Positions 59,010-64,000 of a stretch of DNA of 64,000 bases are shown here, in pieces. Position numbers and translations under genes: made by a program. This DNA comes from Microvelia longipes (lineage: Eukaryota; Arthropoda; Insecta; Hemiptera; Veliidae), in contig JACMZG010001908.1 in the NCBI GenBank assembly GCA_018340805.1, positions 14,230,145-14,294,144 of the forward strand. The letters are read 5' to 3'. Below the pieces are notes generated by a model. It worked only from the letters and a program-made list of their open reading frames with translations. It did not search any database and was not told where the DNA came from. The first letter of the stretch is position 1; every line of letters begins with the position of its first letter.

Positions 59010-60276
59010 ATACGCTTAGGAAATAAAATATTTAATTTAAAAATGTTGGAGGAGAGAAAAAACAATATCAATTTTAATTCATAAATATTTAAATAAAATG
59101 AACGTATTTTTGAAATGAAATCTGTTGAATTACTAAAAATGTTAATTTACTCAACTATTTAAAAAAAATAAACAATAAAAGAAATAAAAGTTTATAAATA
59201 ATTATTGTAATTTTCAACCTAAATAATAAAGACAGTGTGTGTGTGTGTTATGATCAGTATTGTATTTTTTATTACTTTTCCTCATTTATACCGTAGAAAT
59301 AAAGAAATTTATGTTTTTTTTTCTATTAATGCTCGAGTCTTATATGATAAAAACTTAATTACATAATTACTATAAAAAAAAAAAATATATTTTTGTTTTT
59401 AATTTTATTACGGAAAATAATTTATTTGATTGCACTATACATTGTCATACATAAATAGGTTTCAGAGTGTACTTTTTGGTGCACTTACGGCATTAGTGCA
59501 TGATAATATTTTATTATAGTCAACATATGTATCTTAACAGAGTAATTTGTTTTTTATGTTATATTTGCTTTGTTTGACATCCTGATTTTAATGACTAATG
59601 AAAATTTATGTATCCTATCCTACAATAATATTATAATCATAATAATTAGTAATTCTAATGAAATATCCTAGCGTCAGGTGATTCATTTTATTACTGCTAA
59701 TTTATACTTATTAATGAATGGAATCAATTAAACATTCAAGTTAAAATTCAAATAATTATGATTAGTCGTATCGAATCAAATTAACTGATGACTTATTGGT
59801 CTATCATTTGGTACTATACCAAGTTTTAAATATAATCGTTAACTATAATTAAACTCACGCACAGTTAGATTATGTCGACGTTTTAATCATTCGATTATTT
59901 GATTCGATGTTGTTTCTTCCGAGTAAAAAACCGACAACAAATGTGTTAAAACTCACGGATTGTCCGTGCGTTTAAACGCATTTGTTGTCGGTTGAAAAAA
60001 CGTTGAAAAACAGGTTTTCTTTTTATTTAAATATAGTATTTATTTATTGATAAAATTAAAACGATAATTATGGTATTAAAAACTTTATTTCTATCATAAA
60101 AATATATTTTAATTTATTTAAAAGGTAGGCGATACAATAACCTATCTCTTATATACGCTTCTGTGAACGTAAACAATTTACGCAAGATTAAGTTGATGTA
60201 AACCTGTTTAGATTTTTTTAAACTTAAAATATAAAATATTTTGTTTGGGCGTTGCAGAGAAAATTATCTCTTAAAA
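59010..60276. promoter_or_regulatory. 5' flank of the DUF1091-like gene
   Basis: AT-rich with a (TG)n at 59,236, a 5S-family left-end word (ACTTTTCCTCATTTATACC) at 59,274 and the palindrome at 59,929. No TATA box or initiator can be singled out. Confidence 0.35.
59929..59993. repeat. 65-bp palindrome
   Basis: Arms AACCGACAACAAATG... and ...CATTTGTTGTCGGTT, 31 bp each with a few mismatches, 3-nt loop. Possibly the two fused ends of a deleted transposon. Confidence 0.85.
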
Positions 60277-61185
60277 CAATGGTTCTCAACGTGGGCGACA
60301 TTGCCCCCCTGGGGGCGATGAGTCGAAAAGGGCCAATTTAGGAGGCTGGGAGCAAAAATAAAAATGTAACGAGTAAATAAAAAAGAAACTGTTTCATCAT
60401 GAAATATAATTGCTATAATACTGATGAGAGTAGGGATTTATTTAATATCATTTAACATAAATTTTTCAATAGTTTCAAAGGGACTTCAGTTCTATAAAAA
60501 GTTTAAGTTTTGAATGATTTATTAAATTAATATTGTAACCTGTACCTGTCTTTGTAGGCATCTTCAGAATCTATTTACAAACTACACGAATAAACTATTA
60601 AAATAAATAATCAAACACAATGCATGAATGGAATCACAAATGAAAAATCACAGCTTAAAAATAAAAAGATTATTTTAAGCCGTGGTTTTTCCATTTATGC
60701 ATTGTTTGATTTTTTTTCTACAAAGACAGGTGACAATATTAATTTAATAAATCATTCATTATATGAATGATTTATTAAATTCATAATCATGATATATGAT
60801 GATCAAGCATGAGATAAATTTTTAATTTTGATTATTAGGAAGAGCAAAAACGCACTCTTAATAGATAGAAATGCAAATATTATCCAATTTTCACTATTAA
60901 TAGTGTCTCTTGTTGATGTGGAGAGGCTCTATTCTGTGTTCTTTATCATACACATTTTTCATTGGCTCAATACCACTGAATACCTAAGCTGCAAATAAAA
61001 AATAGGGAGTAAAAGCTGCAAATTAAAATGTAACATTTTAAAAAGTTCCTCGGTTTACGTTGAAAACAAGCATGATTCTCTGTAAAAATGTGAAACTAGC
61101 TTCCCTCCCCCTTGATTAACGGGGGAGGGGAATAGGAAATTTAAGAATCTAAAAGGGGGCGACGAGTGGAAGTTGAGAACCATTG
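60277..61185. mobile_element. Non-autonomous hAT-like element (909 bp)
   Basis: Ends CAATGGTTCTCAACGTGGGC and, inverted, CAATGGTTCTCAACTTCCAC, classic hAT terminal words. Interior GGGGGCGA words occur near both ends. Flanking 8-mers TCTTAAAA and CTTTAGAA agree at 5 of 8. No transposase. A foldback element is nested inside. Confidence 0.78.
60511..60782. mobile_element. Foldback element nested in the hAT-like element
   Basis: TGAATGATTTATTAAATTAA and CCTGTCTTTGTAGG on the left recur inverted at 60,718-60,758. A third copy of the arm tip (TGAATGATTTATTAAATT) follows at 60,764. Inner arms share AATCAAACACAATGCAT / ATGCATTGTTTGATT. Confidence 0.75.
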
Positions 61186-61499
61186 CTTTAGAACATGAAA
61201 TTCTTTAAAACGCCTAATATCCTTGAAATTATATTTAACCCACAATACATCCATGTACTGCGGCTTACTAGGAGCGAAGGATTTTTAATGAAGGGGACGA
61301 CGCGTTAGTTTCCTTTTTATAAGGAAACTATAACGACACCATAACAGTACTGTGATATCAAAGAGACTAATACTTTGAGGGAAGATATATATTTCTATAT
61401 TCTTTATACAACAAAGATGTTTTAGGAATACATGCGTCACCAACGTACAGTTCTAGAACCAAGCTACCCAGGGAATGATAAGAACTTTCATATCACTTG

Positions 61500-63371
61500 T
61501 TATAAACCGTATTATCTGCTTATCAGCATGGCTTTTTAAGTCATAGATCTACTACCTCTAATTTAATGGTCCTTCAGAATTATATCCTAGATGCTTTTAG
61601 TTCCAATAAACAGGTGGACATTTTATATAGATTTCTCTAAGGCCTTTGATAAAGTACTTAGGTCTATATTGATTGCTAAATGTAAGATGATAGGGATTAA
61701 TGGTGCTGTTTTAGACTGGTTAGAAAGTTATTTAAGTGACAGAAAAATATTTGTAAAATTTAGAGCCTCTTTTTCATATTTGTTTAGTGCCTCATCTGGG
61801 GTGCCTCAAGGCTCTCACCTGGGACCAATCCTCTTTTTAATTTTATAAATGATCTAGCTTTTTTATTTCCTTTTATTTTATTTTACTGTTTGCGGATGAT
61901 GCCAAACTTGGGTTTGTTATTAATGTAATTGACTGTTGCATTTTACAAATGCATTTTAATATGTTAACTAAATGGTGTGATAATAATTTTATGGAACTAA
62001 ATATTAAAAATGTCAAGTTATCACTTTTCATAAAATTAAAAATCCAATAATTTTGATTATACTTTTAATAATGTTTTAATAGATAGAGTAGATAATGTAA
62101 AAGATTTAGGAATAATTTTGGATTCTAGTCTAAATTTTGTAAGTCATGTAGATTATATATGTAAAAGAGCTATGAAAATGTTAGGTTTTATCCATAGAAA
62201 TACCAAAGAATTTAAAAATATTGAAGTTATGAAACCATGTATTTCTCTCTAGTCAGGTTTTATTAGAATATTCTACACCAGTATGGAACCCTAATTATTT
62301 AGTTCATTCAAATTCATTAGAAAGAATTCAACACAAATTTTGTAAACTTATGTACTTTAAATTTTTTAACACTCCCAATTCTTCTTATTCTTTTACCTCA
62401 GTTTCCTCACAACTAAACCTCCCTTCTCTTCAATCTCGTCGTACTCATAATGATATTATTTTCCTATTTAAACTCCTTAATAACCTCATAGACTGTCCAG
62501 AGCTCCTATCCATGATCCGTATCCGTGTTCCTCAATTCCACTCTAGATCTCAAACCTTATTTGATGTTTCATATTGTCAAACTAACTACTTACTTAATAA
62601 ACCAATAAATAGAATGATGAGAACTGTTAATCGGTTAAGCAAATTACTGACCTCGATTTATTTAATTCTTAAATTTTCTACCTTTGTTAATTGCATTAGA
62701 TCACTTGATATGTTAATTTACAATGACTCAAATTATGTCACTAAAAATTATCTGTGTTTTAATATTCTTTTTTCCTTTTGTTTTATAATATGATTTTTTT
62801 TCTTAATTATATTTTGTTAACATTTTTAATTTAATTTTTTTGTATTTACTGACGTTACTGTATTTTAATTTTTTATTTTATTTTAAATTTTTATCTGATT
62901 AATATACTACCATCATTTTATTTATTTTCTACTTATATGTCATTGTTACATTATCTTAACTTTTAATTTTCACTTTGGTGTCAACTATTTATCAATATTA
63001 ATTTTTATACTTTTGATTATTCTTTTTTATTTAACTATAACTATCTTATTTCTAATTATTGTACTATTTTAAAATTAAATTTATTTCTATATCTTATATT
63101 ACTAATCTATCATCCTTTTCATGTAAAATTGTTTTCCTTATTATTTAACAATTTATTCTTGTTAAACTTTAGATTATATTCAAATTTTACTTCTTTTTAT
63201 TATCTATTCATATTATATTTTAATTTCTTTTTTGAACTTAAATTTTTATAATGTATAAAAAAATTTTATTTGTGTGTGCAATTTTTATTTAATTTTTTTC
63301 TTAATTGTTATTTTTGTAAAAAGGGTAATTTTGCCCGTTAATGTATTAATAAATAAATAAATAAATAAAAA
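61500..63371 (+). pseudogene. Non-LTR retrotransposon 3' half (jockey/CR1-type reverse transcriptase), decayed
   Basis: Reverse-transcriptase blocks are visible in order but in shifting frames. QHGF and STTSNL occur at about 61,528-61,565. After a frameshift near 61,610 come YIDFSKAFDK (first catalytic Asp) and SGVPQGSHLGPILF. After another comes the FADD box near 61,892. Then come VKDLGIILDSSLNF (about 62,096), PVWNPNYL and ERIQHKFCKLMY (about 62,280-62,350). The C-terminal tail LPSLQSRRTHNDIIFLFKLL ends near 62,640. At least three frameshifts and an in-frame stop show it is dead. No endonuclease domain is present, so it is 5'-truncated. An AT-rich 3' UTR ends in an AATA repeat, the usual tail of such elements. 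Confidence 0.88.
63339..63371 (+). repeat. (AATA)n 3' tail of the non-LTR element
   Basis: About five to six AATA units directly after the decayed non-LTR element, following GTAATTTTGCCCG. It marks the likely 3' end of the insertion. No clear target duplication was identified. Confidence 0.6.
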
Positions 63372-63729
63372 GTGATTTAATGTGGTGTCACTTTAAAATG
63401 TCCGCTGTTAATGGGTGCATTATAAATATTTGCTCTGATGGGAGGTTTAGAGGGGTGGGGAGTCTCTAGTCTCCTTCTAGGGAGACTCTAGTAGGAGTAA
63501 TTACCGTTATGGTACCCTATGTTTACTGTCTTACTTCTAGACCCCTTATTACTGTGTTATTTTATGTAGGTCTTAAATAATAGTATTTTTGTTTAAGATA
63601 TATAGATAAAGGCAAACTTACCTTCCTTAGCATGGTTATAGCAAAAGGTGCTAAACACAGACTATGTAACGAGGACAAGTCCAGTTCAACATATTAATCT
63701 TGGGCAAATAAAACATTTTAAAAACCCAC

Positions 63730-63930
63730 TTCTTTTTTTAATAAAAATATTAAGACACGAGGATTAAAATTTGTTAGTAGAAAGATTAAAATGCAAATCA
63801 AAACAAAAACAATGTGCGGGAAGACGAAAACAATTGATTTATTATAACCTTAACTCCCTCTTGGAGGCGGTTTCAATGAGGTCACACAAAGACCCTGAGA
63901 GCACAAAATGATGTTTTTAGGTGGCTATAA
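63730..63930. repeat. MITE family D, partial copy
   Basis: AATGTGCGGGAAGACGAAAA, CAATTGATTTATTATAACCT, CGGTTTCAATGAGGTCACAC and GAGAGCACAAAATGATGTTT match the family, same orientation as the 47.4-kb copy. Confidence 0.65.
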
Positions 63931-64000
63931 AATAGGTACTTTACATCCTCAAAAAAGTTGGTGAAACGCGTTTTTTACCGTGTGCGACAGTTTAGTTTTT

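Overview
The window looks like AT-rich, repeat-dense animal (most likely insect) nuclear DNA. Coding sequence is sparse and the two genes that can be modelled are both on the minus strand. The insect assignment rests on (i) an intronless forkhead gene of the FoxC/crocodile type, (ii) a four-exon secreted protein resembling the arthropod DUF1091/MD-2-like family, and (iii) the mixture of hAT-like, PIF-like, foldback, SINE and jockey/CR1-type elements together with long (TA)n runs. I cannot fix the order from sequence alone. No bacterial, organellar, CRISPR or operon features were seen.

Layout. 1-5 kb: AT-rich intergenic DNA with two (TA)n arrays and a copy of a 5S-rRNA-like repeat. 5.06-7.29 kb: a hAT-type non-autonomous element with a perfect 8-bp target duplication, into which a 1.7-kb foldback element carrying a GC-rich cluster of hairpins has inserted. 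7.3-11.7 kb: little recognisable. 11.78-11.95 kb: one well-bounded exon of an unrecognised gene. 12.0-14.0 kb: a 64-bp tandem repeat and a 0.8-kb inverted repeat. 16.6-24.1 kb: several copies of the 5S-like repeat, a 61-bp tandem array and other repeats. 24.2-27.0 kb: a 36-bp satellite of roughly 76 copies. 27.3-29.3 kb: nested inverted repeats split by a hAT-like element. 29.8-30.7 kb: the FoxC gene. 31.5-36.0 kb: 5S-like repeats interrupted by a tRNA-type SINE (13-bp target duplication) and by PIF-like MITEs. 36-54.6 kb: gene-free, with microsatellites, minisatellites (30, 24, 46 and 47 bp) and MITE copies. 54.7-59.0 kb: the four-exon secreted-protein gene, with a small hAT MITE immediately after its stop codon. 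60.3-61.2 kb: a hAT-like element with a nested foldback. 61.5-63.4 kb: a decayed non-LTR retrotransposon 3' half.

Functionally, the FoxC gene would encode a nuclear transcription factor and the 54.7-59.0 kb gene a secreted lipid-binding-like protein; nothing links the two. The most distinctive pattern is a roughly 770-bp interspersed family, about ten copies or fragments here, that carries a recognisable 3' part of 5S rRNA (A-box to C-box) followed by a tail with a GCGAAGC mini-hairpin motif. It is the best candidate for an undescribed element in the window. All calls were made by eye; no database search was run.
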